Positions 1 to 7,970 of a DNA stretch of 25,488 nt are shown here, in pieces. Source of the DNA: UBA1858 sp045106935 (lineage in GTDB: Bacteria > Pseudomonadota > Gammaproteobacteria > UBA4575); the NCBI GenBank assembly GCA_045106935.1, contig JBGCFN010000066.1, positions 1-25,488 of the forward strand. The letters are read 5' to 3'. A program made the position numbers and the translations under genes. The notes under the pieces were generated by a model that worked only from the letters and a program-made list of their open reading frames with translations, did no database searches and had not been told where the DNA came from. Each line of letters begins with the position of its first letter. Within the stretch, counting starts at the first letter, position 1.

Positions 1-1
1 A

Positions 2-799
2 AACGATAGTATTAATGCCGGCGCAGGTGATGATGTCATTGAAGGTGGAGCAGGCAATGATAGTTTAAATGCCGGGGCAGGCAACAATGTTGTCGATGGC
101 GGTGATGGTGACGACAGACTTTATGGACACACCGGAGGCAGTGATGAACTCCGTGGTGGAGCCGGAAACGATTATATATATGCTGATGGTAATGACACGG
201 TCGACGGTGGCGAAGGCACTGACCGTGTGTACACCTATGGAGAAGACGATGTGTCACTCAACATGGGTGAAGCCAGTGTGGAGTCTGTGTATGCGCAAAG
301 TAATGCGGATCACAACATTGATGATAGTACTTCAGACGCTGGGGTGACAGTTAGTTTGCGCGCAGGTGATGATGTGGTCACAGGTTCCGATCACAACGAC
401 AACATTAATACCGGTGATGGTGATGATGTCATTGAAGGCGGTGATGGGAACGATAGAATTAATGCAGGCGCTGGTGATGATGTCATTGAAGGCGGTGATG
501 GGAACGATAGTATTAATGGTGGCGATGGAAATGACATATTTTTATTTGAAGGAAATTCAGGTTCTGATTCTGTAAATGGAGGTTCTGGAGAAGGATGGCT
601 CGATACCATTGATTTAAGTAATTCAGTGGGAGGAGAAACAGAAGTATCAAGCCCTTGGCAAATTGAAATTAATGGTGAAGAAGTCGACTTTGATATTGAT
701 GCAGGATCATTAGAACTAGGAGTTGATGTTTCTGGGATTATTCAGTTTGACGATGGAAGTCAAATTAGTTTTGATAATATAGAGACAATCGAATGGTAG
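2..799 (+). CDS. RTX (haemolysin-type Ca2+-binding repeat) protein, C-terminal part, 5' end outside window
   Basis: The frame is open from base 2 to the TAG at 797-799, giving 265 residues of a longer protein. It holds two blocks of glycine/aspartate nonapeptides of the GGxGxDxUx type (about residues 1-70 and 120-180, e.g. GGDGNDRIN, GGDGNDSIN). These form Ca2+-binding parallel beta rolls after export. A non-repeat insert of about 45 residues separates the blocks. The last 80 residues are acidic and end in DGSQISFDNIETIEW, which resembles the C-terminal uncleaved secretion signal of type I substrates. Two ABC exporters and an HlyD homologue follow 260 bases downstream, so this is the likely substrate of that exporter (inference from position). 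The effector part lies upstream of the window, so toxin, adhesin or enzyme cannot be distinguished. Confidence 0.93.
   Translation, partial: NDSINAGAGDDVIEGGAGNDSLNAGAGNNVVDGGDGDDRLYGHTGGSDELRGGAGNDYIYADGNDTVDGGEGTDRVYTYGEDDVSLNMGEASVESVYAQSNADHNIDDSTSDAGVTVSLRAGDDVVTGSDHNDNINTGDGDDVIEGGDGNDRINAGAGDDVIEGGDGNDSINGGDGNDIFLFEGNSGSDSVNGGSGEGWLDTIDLSNSVGGETEVSSPWQIEINGEEVDFDIDAGSLELGVDVSGIIQFDDGSQISFDNIETIEW
419..510 (+). repeat. Near-perfect 54-bp-period DNA repeat inside RTX region
   Basis: A 38-base stretch at 419-456 recurs identically at 473-510, an offset of 54 bases (18 codons, two nonapeptides). A diverged copy starts near base 26. It encodes repeated GDDVIEGGDGNDxIN units. Identity at third codon positions suggests recent duplication or gene conversion rather than protein-level selection alone. 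Confidence 0.85.
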
Positions 800-884
800 T
801 GCAGGTGAAGTGTAGTAATTAATAGATAAGTGGTTATTTATATGTTCGTATAGAAATTGTCTGCATAATTGCCATCATAATTTG

Positions 885-896
885 GTCATATATGAC
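885..896. repeat. 12-bp perfect palindrome upstream of T1SS genes
   Basis: gtcatatatgac reads the same on both strands. It lies in the 260-base gap between the RTX gene and the first ABC gene, a position where a regulator of the secretion operon could bind. A second small inverted repeat (attctg/cagaat, 898-903 and 916-921) follows. No function is shown. Confidence 0.35.
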
Positions 897-971
897 TATT
901 CTGCCGTAATATTGTCAGAATTTCAGGTAAGTCACTAAATAACTTTTAGTTATAGCCGTTAACTCAAACGT

Positions 972-1031
972 AATAGTTGTTTTTAAAAAGATAACTATTT
1001 GTATGCTTATGTTTATTGAGAAATCAATAAA
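972..1031 (+). other. Two predicted stem-loops in the leader of the T1SS operon
   Basis: Bases 972-978 (aatagtt) pair with 993-999 (aactatt) around an inner ttttt/aaaaa. Bases 1012-1019 (tttattga) pair perfectly with 1024-1031 (tcaataaa) around a GAAA tetraloop. The second stem ends 28 bases before the ATG at 1060. The first could be a weak terminator or attenuator after the RTX gene, and the second a 5'-UTR structure. Both are AT-rich and of modest stability. Confidence 0.35.
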
Positions 1032-1059
1032 TAAAATTGAGTGAATGGCGAGATAACGA

Positions 1060-2781
1060 ATGTTTTCAAAATATAATAATAAATTTGATGCCCCAATTCA
1101 TTGGCGTCGCGCTGATGTTTTGTTTGCAACTTTAGTGCTCAATATAACGTCATTAGCATTACCTCTTGTGATTCTTCAGGTGTACGACAGAATTCTCCCA
1201 AACGATGCAGTCGATACATTTGCTTTAATGATTGGCGCATTATTATTTGCAGCATTAATCGAGGTGTTTTTAAGAATTGCACGCTCAACAATTCTTTCTT
1301 GGAAAGGTGCGCAATATGAACATGCCACAGTGATGGAATTGCTCGAGCATACATTGCATGCAGACTTAGTAAAATTTGAAAGCAAAACAGTTGGCCGTTA
1401 TCTGAATAAAATTGATGCGGTGAAACAAATTCGTGATTTTTATTCGGGTCAAACAATTTTAATGATTGTAGATCTTCCATTTGTGTTTTTATTTCTGGCG
1501 TTGATTTGGGTTTTTTCTCGTGAGTTAGTATTAGTTCCACTCTCGGTAATGGCAATTTTTGCAATCGTTTCTTATGTTATGGGGAAGAAATTAAAAGAAA
1601 CATTAAATGAAAAATCAGATGCATCAGAAAGAAAGCAGAATTTTTTAATTGAAGTATTGCAGGGCATGCATATTGTTAAATCAATGGCGATGGAAGCGTC
1701 AATGATGAGACGCTTGGAACGATTACAAGGAAATTCAGCGCATGCAATATATGATTTAAGTAATATCAATAGTGTTATTCAGAGTGTTGGTGCCACTTTT
1801 TCACAAGTTGTAATGATGTGCTTTGTTGGCATAGGTAGTATTTATGTGGTGAATGGTGATCTCACGGTTGGCGCATTGGCGGCAGGGACAATGCTGTCAG
1901 GACGGGTTATGCAGCCTGCACTAAAAGCAATGGGTTTGTGGACACAGCTGCAAGGCATAAGTATCGCGAAAGAAAAAATTCAAGAGCTAAGAGATATTCC
2001 TTTAGAAGCAATTAATGATCAAACAGATAAAATCCAAATTGAAGGAAAGATAGAATTTGACAATGTCCATTTCAGACATGATCAAAGTGAAGAAGAGTTA
2101 ATTAAAGGAATTTCATTAAAGATTGAGCAAGGAGAATCTGTCGGTATTACTGGCTCAAATGGGTCTGGTAAAAGTACATTAATCGAATTGTTAATGGGAT
2201 TCATGTCTCCCAGTGAAGGTGTGATTAAGATTGATGACAAAGATATATGTGAACACGATCGGTCATCTATGCGAGCACAGATAGGTTATATGCCACAGCA
2301 TGGCGTCATTTTTGAAGGCACTATTCTGGATAATTTAACCATGTTTAGAGAAGGGACGGCAGTAGATCGAGCATTAGAAATAGCCAATAAAATTGGTTTG
2401 ACAGAAGTAGTTATGAGATTGCCCGAAGGATTAGATACCCAAGTGAGTGGTGCAAATTATGATTCGCTTCCTGTGGGTGTGCGCCAACAAATCATATTGG
2501 TTCGTTCGTTAGTGGGATGCATGTCTTTTGGAGAGCCTAAAATAATATTATTTGATGATGCTGACTCATCACTAGATACGCAGCACGATAAAATGCTTGT
2601 TGAGTTGCTGATGGAGCTAAGAGAAAAATACACAATGATTATTGTTTCACATCGCCCATCAATTTTGAGGCTCTGTAATCGAAATTATATGCTGGAAGAT
2701 GGCGATTTGATTAGATTGCCGTGGCTGTCTAGGCAGGAAGATGATGAATCTGAATCCGCTGAACAATTAATTTCAGCGTAA
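1060..2781 (+). CDS. Type I secretion ABC exporter half-subunit 1 (TM domain + ATPase, no C39-like domain)
   Basis: 573 aa. Membrane segments lie at about residues 19-41, 54-76, 132-153, 157-174 and 240-275, followed by a cytoplasmic ATPase. Walker A is GSNGSGKST (365-373), the Q-loop Gln is Q413 and the H-loop His is H531. Two motifs are unusual. The signature reads LPVGV (470-474) instead of LSGGQ. Walker B is ILFDDADSSLD, with Asp500 where the catalytic Glu normally sits. It starts at ATG 1060 after a weak GCGAG. The next ABC gene starts 11 bases downstream, so the two are almost certainly co-translated. Inferred role: one half of a heterodimeric inner-membrane exporter moving the upstream RTX protein together with the HlyD protein. 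It lacks the N-terminal C39-like domain that its partner carries. Confidence 0.92.
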   Translation: MFSKYNNKFDAPIHWRRADVLFATLVLNITSLALPLVILQVYDRILPNDAVDTFALMIGALLFAALIEVFLRIARSTILSWKGAQYEHATVMELLEHTLHADLVKFESKTVGRYLNKIDAVKQIRDFYSGQTILMIVDLPFVFLFLALIWVFSRELVLVPLSVMAIFAIVSYVMGKKLKETLNEKSDASERKQNFLIEVLQGMHIVKSMAMEASMMRRLERLQGNSAHAIYDLSNINSVIQSVGATFSQVVMMCFVGIGSIYVVNGDLTVGALAAGTMLSGRVMQPALKAMGLWTQLQGISIAKEKIQELRDIPLEAINDQTDKIQIEGKIEFDNVHFRHDQSEEELIKGISLKIEQGESVGITGSNGSGKSTLIELLMGFMSPSEGVIKIDDKDICEHDRSSMRAQIGYMPQHGVIFEGTILDNLTMFREGTAVDRALEIANKIGLTEVVMRLPEGLDTQVSGANYDSLPVGVRQQIILVRSLVGCMSFGEPKIILFDDADSSLDTQHDKMLVELLMELREKYTMIIVSHRPSILRLCNRNYMLEDGDLIRLPWLSRQEDDESESAEQLISA

Positions 2782-2792
2782 GGGATGCCTGT

Positions 2793-4967
2793 ATGAGTAA
2801 AGAAATGATATTTTTTCCTGAGGATGATCTACCAATTTCAGAGGTATTATGTAATGCAATAAGAGATGGAAGGGTAGAAGACATAGATAATGTTTCACCC
2901 TATGCAGCATGCATTATTCCTTTGCTCAGTGCCTTAGGTTGGAGAAGTTATCAGCGAGAGTTAATAGAGGCGCTGCCTCATTATGTTGATCATCTTGATT
3001 TGGTGGACTTGAGAAATTTATTGGTGACTTTGGGGTATGAGAGTGATGAGTCGCATGTCACTTTGAATAAGATTAACTCAGATCTTTTCCCAGCATTATT
3101 TGTCAGTGACGATAATGAAGTGAGAGTTATTTTAGAAAAAACAGATAAAGGTTATTTGTTTTTTGATGGCACAGTGCGAGAAACAGTTGAGAAGGATATA
3201 GGCTCTTCAGCAGGAAGAATATGTTTGTTTACTGACATGCATCCTACACATGCGCTGCCATTGAAAAATCAAAATCCTGAAAGTTGGTTTGGTGATACTG
3301 TTGGACATTTCAAAAAACTCATAAAACATTTGCTGGCAATGACATTTATTTTAAATGTCATTGCACTAGCAGTGCCTCTTTTTATTATGGTTGTTTACGA
3401 TAATGTTATTGGTGCGAGATCAACATCTAGTCTTCCTTATTTGATTGGTGGTTTATCAATCGCACTATGCATTGAATTGATCTTAAGAATAGTGCGATCT
3501 AAAACCATAGGGATGGTGGCAGGACGACTTGATTACATTATTGGTGTTGAGACTTTGAAGAAATTATTGTACTTACCACCCCAGTTAACTGAGCGCGCCA
3601 CTGTATCCTCACAGCTATCTAGATTGAAACAATTTGAATCTGTCAGAGATTTGTTTTCTGGTTCAGCTGCAAGCTTATTTCTTGAACTGCCATTCGTAAT
3701 ATTTTTTATCGCCGTACTAGCGTTGTTAGCAGGGGAGATAGCGATAGTTCCCGTAGTTATGGTGATTGTATATGCGCTGTTATCTGTCGTTTGGTATCCA
3801 GGCTTAAGTAAAGACTTGCGCTATGCAGGTCAAGCGCGTACTGCGAGACAAAGGATGCTGATGGATACATTTCTTGGTATGCGTGAATTAAAAGCACTGG
3901 GTGCCGAAGAAACATGGAAAGAAAGTTTTAGGGAGGTCTCTGGCCAAGCGATGGCAGCATCGTATAAGACGTCAATGAAGCATTCTATTATTAATAGTGT
4001 GAGTCAATCTTTAATGACGCTAGCAGGTATTTCTGTTTTGGCTATTGGCACACTAAAAGTCATGAATGGTGAAATTACCATCGGTATTTTGATCGCTGTG
4101 ATGGCGCTGTTATGGAGAGTGTTGTCTCCATTGCAAGGTATTTGTTTGTCGATGTTGCAAATTGATCAGGTTGCTCAAAGTATCAAGCAATTGAATCAAT
4201 TGATGAAGCTTAATGTGGAAACAGTCAACAGTAAGACCGAATTATTAATGCCAGATATTCAAGGTAATGTGCGGTTTAATCGAGTGAGTTTTCGCTATGG
4301 GCCAAAATCAGACGCAGCATTGCTAGGGGCGGATATTGATATTGCAGCGAATGAATTTGTTGCCATCGTGGGGGAAAACGGTTCTGGAAAGTCGACTATT
4401 TTGAAGTTAATAGCAGGGATGTACCGTGCTCAGAGTGGCGTGCTGGCAATTGATGGAACTGATGTTAGGCAATTTAATGCAATTGATCTGAGGAGATTAA
4501 TTGCCTATGTGCCACAAAAGCCATCATTATTCAGAGGGACAATTGCTCAGAATTTGCGATTAACAAATCCATTGGCAACAAATGATGAGATTGTAGATGC
4601 TGCAAAAGAGGCCGATATTTTGGAGTCGATTAAAGCATTACCAGATGGCTTCAATACGAATGTCGGTGAGAGTAGTTCAGCAAAATTATCGGCGAGTTTA
4701 GTTCACGGTATTTGTTTAGCAAGAGCTTATATTCGCAAAGCACCAATATTGTTAATGGATGAGCCTGCTGAGTCGTTAGATATGGTGAGTGATCGAAGAT
4801 TGATAAGACAGTTGATGGAACGTAAAGGAAAGCAAACTATCGTCATGGTTAGTCATAGACCTAGCCATATTAAGTTAGCAGATAGAGTTATTGTGCTTTC
4901 ACAAGGGATGGTTAAAGGAGCTGGTACACCAGAAGAAGTTATGAAAGCGCTGTATGGAGAAACGTAA
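2793..4967 (+). CDS. Type I secretion ABC exporter half-subunit 2 (C39-like domain + TM + ATPase)
   Basis: 724 aa, the usual HlyB size. Residues 1-165 resemble a C39-like domain (e.g. LRNLLVTLGYES, KGYLFFDG). I see no Cys at the expected catalytic position before AAC (38-40), so it probably binds substrate rather than cutting it, as in HlyB. Membrane segments begin near residue 177. The ATPase has Walker A GENGSGKST (527-535), Walker B ILLMDEP with the normal catalytic Glu657, and H-loop His688. Its signature is LSASL (632-636), with both signature glycines lost. The stop codon abuts the ATG of the HlyD gene. With the preceding gene it likely forms a heterodimer like RtxB/RtxE of MARTX systems (established for that family; inferred here). 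Confidence 0.93.
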   Translation: MSKEMIFFPEDDLPISEVLCNAIRDGRVEDIDNVSPYAACIIPLLSALGWRSYQRELIEALPHYVDHLDLVDLRNLLVTLGYESDESHVTLNKINSDLFPALFVSDDNEVRVILEKTDKGYLFFDGTVRETVEKDIGSSAGRICLFTDMHPTHALPLKNQNPESWFGDTVGHFKKLIKHLLAMTFILNVIALAVPLFIMVVYDNVIGARSTSSLPYLIGGLSIALCIELILRIVRSKTIGMVAGRLDYIIGVETLKKLLYLPPQLTERATVSSQLSRLKQFESVRDLFSGSAASLFLELPFVIFFIAVLALLAGEIAIVPVVMVIVYALLSVVWYPGLSKDLRYAGQARTARQRMLMDTFLGMRELKALGAEETWKESFREVSGQAMAASYKTSMKHSIINSVSQSLMTLAGISVLAIGTLKVMNGEITIGILIAVMALLWRVLSPLQGICLSMLQIDQVAQSIKQLNQLMKLNVETVNSKTELLMPDIQGNVRFNRVSFRYGPKSDAALLGADIDIAANEFVAIVGENGSGKSTILKLIAGMYRAQSGVLAIDGTDVRQFNAIDLRRLIAYVPQKPSLFRGTIAQNLRLTNPLATNDEIVDAAKEADILESIKALPDGFNTNVGESSSAKLSASLVHGICLARAYIRKAPILLMDEPAESLDMVSDRRLIRQLMERKGKQTIVMVSHRPSHIKLADRVIVLSQGMVKGAGTPEEVMKALYGET

Positions 4968-6323
4968 ATGAGTGATGAAAATATAACCTTAAATAATAGT
5001 TCTAAAAAAGAATTGCCACGTGCAAGAGCTAGATATATTGCACAAACAATTCAATTAGAAGAATCTGATGCGCCGGGGGTGGTAAGTGTTGGTATTGCAG
5101 CGACGGTTGTTTTAGTGATTGCTTTCTTTATTTGGACTTATATTACGCCAGTTAATGAGGTGGCAACATCAGAAGGTAAAATTGTTCCACATGGTAACAA
5201 CCACATTGTTCAGCACTTTGAGGGTGGTATTGTTGAAGATATCTTAGTGCGTGAAGGAGAATTAGTTGCGAAAGGCGATATTATTTTGGAAGTCTCACCA
5301 ATTGCAATTGAATCTGATTATGATCAATTGAAAAGTCGAAGTTCTTCATTGATATTAAAACAAATTCGTTTGCGTGCGTTGTTGTCAAATGAAGAACCGG
5401 AATTTGATCATTATGCCGATCAATACCCCGAATTAGCTGCGATTGAATATGAAACTTATGAGGCACAAACGCGAAGTCAGCAAGCAAAGATGCAGACAAT
5501 GCAAAGTAAAATAAAGCAAAAACAACAAGAGCTTAAGCGTGATATTTCGCGAGCGAAAGCATTGAAACAACAACTTGAAGTAGTGCAAGAACAAGTCAAA
5601 ATTAGGTCAGGGTTAGTGAAAAAAGGCGTTGTTCCTAAAACAGACCTGCTTGACCGTCAAGCAGAGCTTGCAGAAATAAGAACGGATTATATTCAGAGTA
5701 ATGCTAATGTTGCGGTTGCAAGAGAAGCGATTAATGAAGCGCAAGATAGCTTGGTGGAGATTGAGAATAGCTTCATTGAGCAGATCAAATTGGATACTGG
5801 TGGCGTGGCCGCAGAAATCGCAGAATTGAAAGAGCAGTTGATAAAGTTTGGTGACCGCGTTGACCGGTTGCATATTAGAGCGCCTGTCTCGGGCTATGTG
5901 ACTAATTTGAGTATAAACACTATTCGAGCGGTGATTGAGCCTAGTCAAGTATTGCTGGAAATTGTCCCTATCGATAAAGAATTAGTTGTTGAGTCAAAAG
6001 TGTCGACACAAGATATTGGTCATGTTCATGTGGGCCAGGAAGCGGTGATCAAAGTGGGTAGTTATGACCCTCAGCGATTCGGAGTGATAGAGGGAGAGGT
6101 GGATAGGATTAGCCCCTCAACTTATCTTGATGAAGAGAATCAGCCCTATTATAAAGCCCAGATTGTACTAGCAAAAAAACATTTAGGTGTGCAACCCGGC
6201 AAATATAAACTTATTCCGGGAATGACTGTGACTGCAGATATTCGAACTGGTGAAAAAACAGTATTAGATTATTTATTGAAGCCAGTTTACCGTGGATTTC
6301 AAAACGCATTTCAAGAAAGGTAG
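4968..6323 (+). CDS. HlyD-family membrane fusion (periplasmic adaptor) protein of the T1SS
   Basis: 451 aa. A short cytoplasmic N-terminus precedes one membrane segment at about residues 38-59. A lipoyl/barrel-sandwich half follows (ATSEGKIVPHG, FEGGIVEDILVREG). Next come long Gln/Lys/Glu-rich coiled-coil helices (about 150-280), then the second lipoyl half (RAPVSGYVTNL) and a beta-barrel C-terminus ending near GMTVTADIRTGEKTVLDYLLKP, which is typical of type I secretion adaptors. It would connect the ABC pair to a TolC-like channel. The ATG directly follows the TAA of the ABC gene, with GGAG upstream, so it is the third gene of the operon. No outer-membrane gene is adjacent. Confidence 0.95.
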   Translation: MSDENITLNNSSKKELPRARARYIAQTIQLEESDAPGVVSVGIAATVVLVIAFFIWTYITPVNEVATSEGKIVPHGNNHIVQHFEGGIVEDILVREGELVAKGDIILEVSPIAIESDYDQLKSRSSSLILKQIRLRALLSNEEPEFDHYADQYPELAAIEYETYEAQTRSQQAKMQTMQSKIKQKQQELKRDISRAKALKQQLEVVQEQVKIRSGLVKKGVVPKTDLLDRQAELAEIRTDYIQSNANVAVAREAINEAQDSLVEIENSFIEQIKLDTGGVAAEIAELKEQLIKFGDRVDRLHIRAPVSGYVTNLSINTIRAVIEPSQVLLEIVPIDKELVVESKVSTQDIGHVHVGQEAVIKVGSYDPQRFGVIEGEVDRISPSTYLDEENQPYYKAQIVLAKKHLGVQPGKYKLIPGMTVTADIRTGEKTVLDYLLKPVYRGFQNAFQER

Positions 6324-6329
6324 GGAAGT

Positions 6330-6346
6330 TTTGGAAAATTTCCAAA
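6330..6346 (+). terminator. Palindrome just after the T1SS operon, possible weak terminator
   Basis: tttggaaa/tttccaaa, eight-base arms around a single central A, starts seven bases after the HlyD stop codon. It lacks a U-tract and has almost no loop, so it could equally be a protein-binding palindrome. The call rests on position only. Confidence 0.3.
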
Positions 6347-6355
6347 CATAGGCTG

Positions 6356-6442
6356 TTATTTAAACAGTTTCTCGTTTGCCCAGATTGAAAATGCAATAAA
6401 TGCAACGATTGGCAGAAGCCAGAAAAGTAAAAATTCAGTCAT
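6356..6442 (-). CDS. Putative 28-aa single-span membrane protein
   Basis: An ATG at 6442 on the minus strand opens a frame ending in TAA at 6356. The product begins MTEFLLFWLLP and ends WANEKLFK. It has one hydrophobic segment with a central Pro and two Trp, flanked by an acidic N-terminus and a basic tail, the usual layout of bacterial small membrane proteins. No convincing Shine-Dalgarno is visible. It is convergent with the T1SS operon and divergent from the hydrolase gene. I do not recognise a family; chance cannot be excluded in AT-rich DNA. Confidence 0.4.
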   Translation of the reverse strand: MTEFLLFWLLPIVAFIAFSIWANEKLFK

Positions 6443-6712
6443 GAGATGTATTCTAAATAATATAATTGGAAAGTCAAAATGTTTTTAATTCACAACTATT
6501 GTGAATATTTCCCAACTATTTTAGATAAGTTATTGTTAGCTATTACTTTTTTAATTTCATCAGTTTTTATTAAAAATTTGACGTGATAAAGAAGTCTAAT
6601 TTATTGATAAAGTGTCAATAAAATGAAGGTGATTTAAGTACTTTCCCTTAGTAAATTTTGTGTCCAGTCTGTATTTTCATCCTTAAGCTTGAAAGCTGCT
6701 AAACTTGAATGT
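6443..6712. promoter_or_regulatory. Divergent intergenic region with 7-bp inverted repeat
   Basis: This AT-rich gap separates the possible 28-aa gene from the hydrolase gene. It contains attcaca-N5-tgtgaat (6488-6506), a perfect 7-base inverted repeat of operator shape. No clear -35/-10 pair could be fixed by eye, and no further gene was seen. Confidence 0.35.
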
Positions 6713-7507
6713 ATGAAAATTATTCATTTATTGTTACTTGGTTGCTTCATACAATTCCCATCTCTTGTACTAGCCAATATCGTCACTCAACAAGTCAGTT
6801 ATCAATCAAATGGGGTGACTTTACAGGGCTATCTTGCCTACCCAGAAAAAAGTGCAGAGCCGACACCTGCAGTCCTCGTTGTACACGAATGGTGGGGCCA
6901 TAATGAATATGCACGTCGACGTGCTGAAATGCTTGCAGAACTAGGTTATGTGGCTTTTGCCTTGGATATGTATGGTGATGGAAAAGTCGCCAATCATCCA
7001 GATGACGCTAAAAAGTTTATGCAAGAAGCAATGAGCGACCCACAAGCCTTTAAGGGTAGATTCTTGTCCGCACTGGATTACGTACGCCAATACGAAAAGG
7101 TGGATTCTTCAAATATTGCTGCCATAGGGTATTGTTTTGGGGGTGCTGTCGTATTAAATATGGCACGTACAGGCGTTGACCTCAAAGGCGTCGCTAGTTT
7201 TCATGGGTCACTTTCTACAAAGACACCAGCTGAAAAAGGTCAGGTCGTACCAGAAATTATAGTATTCCATGGTGGGAACGATGTTTTTATTCCGCAACAA
7301 CAGCTAGATAATTTTCGTGAAGAAATGTTAGCGGCGGATACCCAGCATGAGATCATAGTTTACCCGGCGGTGGATCATAGCTTCACAAACCCAGAGGCAG
7401 ATATGTTTGCTGAAAAATATAGTATGCCATTGAGTTATGATGAGGAAGCCGATGCAGATTCCTGGGGAAGATTACAACTATTTCTACAGCGTGTTCTAGA
7501 TCAATAA
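6713..7507 (+). CDS. Exported dienelactone hydrolase family protein (alpha/beta hydrolase)
   Basis: 264 aa from the ATG at 6713. An upstream TTG (6689) would add eight residues but would spoil the signal peptide MKIIHLLLLGCF...LVLA, so the ATG is preferred. The fold is a DLH-type alpha/beta hydrolase. The nucleophile is Cys141 in GYCFGG, the acid Asp190 in GGNDVFIP and the base His222 in VDHSFTNP, the Cys-Asp-His triad of the family. The EWWG motif near the N-terminus is also typical. Substrates of exported members are mostly unknown, so aromatic-ring-product degradation should not be assumed. The gene stands alone and converges on the following minus-strand pair, only 13 bases away. Confidence 0.9.
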   Translation: MKIIHLLLLGCFIQFPSLVLANIVTQQVSYQSNGVTLQGYLAYPEKSAEPTPAVLVVHEWWGHNEYARRRAEMLAELGYVAFALDMYGDGKVANHPDDAKKFMQEAMSDPQAFKGRFLSALDYVRQYEKVDSSNIAAIGYCFGGAVVLNMARTGVDLKGVASFHGSLSTKTPAEKGQVVPEIIVFHGGNDVFIPQQQLDNFREEMLAADTQHEIIVYPAVDHSFTNPEADMFAEKYSMPLSYDEEADADSWGRLQLFLQRVLDQ

Positions 7508-7520
7508 TGAGTTAGACAAG

Positions 7521-7955
7521 CTACGCTTCAGTTTCAACGCCATCAATAATAAAGCCAATTTTTCGTCTAGGCTTTTCTTTTTCAATTTTTTGTACAAAAC
7601 ATAAGAGTTGCACGCTAGATTGATGCGATAACAACATACATGGGTTACCGTTAAGTAATCCTTCAATGCGTATACCATGAAAACTTTCTTGAGCCATGCG
7701 TTCCACTTCTACCTGGAGCCCGCCGTTTAGGATGGCAAGAATGGCTGGTTGCACATCATCATTTAATTCCTTTCGCCAATCCGTCATGGTTTGAGAGAGG
7801 CGTTGCAATAGGGCACGTGCTGACTGATAAGAATTTTCTTGTGCATTTTCTACTATTTGCTGAGCAGTATCATCATGAGGGCGAGGGTAACGCAATGAAC
7901 TTAAATCTAATGCGCCAGGATTTGAAGCTATAAATTTTTTTAACGTATCTTCCAT
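7521..7955 (-). CDS. Uncharacterised 144-aa protein, downstream gene of the HerA-like ATPase
   Basis: Soluble, no signal peptide or membrane segment. It is mostly helical in the first 110 residues, with a more beta-like C-terminus. The start is ATG 7955 with AAGGG eight bases upstream. It begins 15 bases after the ATPase stop codon on the same strand, so the two are very likely co-transcribed. I do not recognise the family. Co-occurrence with the ATPase gene is the only functional hint. Confidence 0.75.
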   Translation of the reverse strand: MEDTLKKFIASNPGALDLSSLRYPRPHDDTAQQIVENAQENSYQSARALLQRLSQTMTDWRKELNDDVQPAILAILNGGLQVEVERMAQESFHGIRIEGLLNGNPCMLLSHQSSVQLLCFVQKIEKEKPRRKIGFIIDGVETEA

Positions 7956-7970
7956 TTGTATTACCCTTGT

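Noticed and set aside
1..520. CRISPR-like or satellite repeat array
   Set aside because: The repeats are in frame and encode RTX nonapeptides; there are no unique spacers.
2793..3287. Active C39 bacteriocin-type peptidase domain
   Set aside because: The expected catalytic Cys is missing and the substrate is RTX-type, so it is a C39-like domain, not a protease.
6743..6745. Lipobox (LLGC) in the dienelactone hydrolase
   Set aside because: The hydrophobic stretch continues well past this Cys to a better signal peptidase I site after LVLA.
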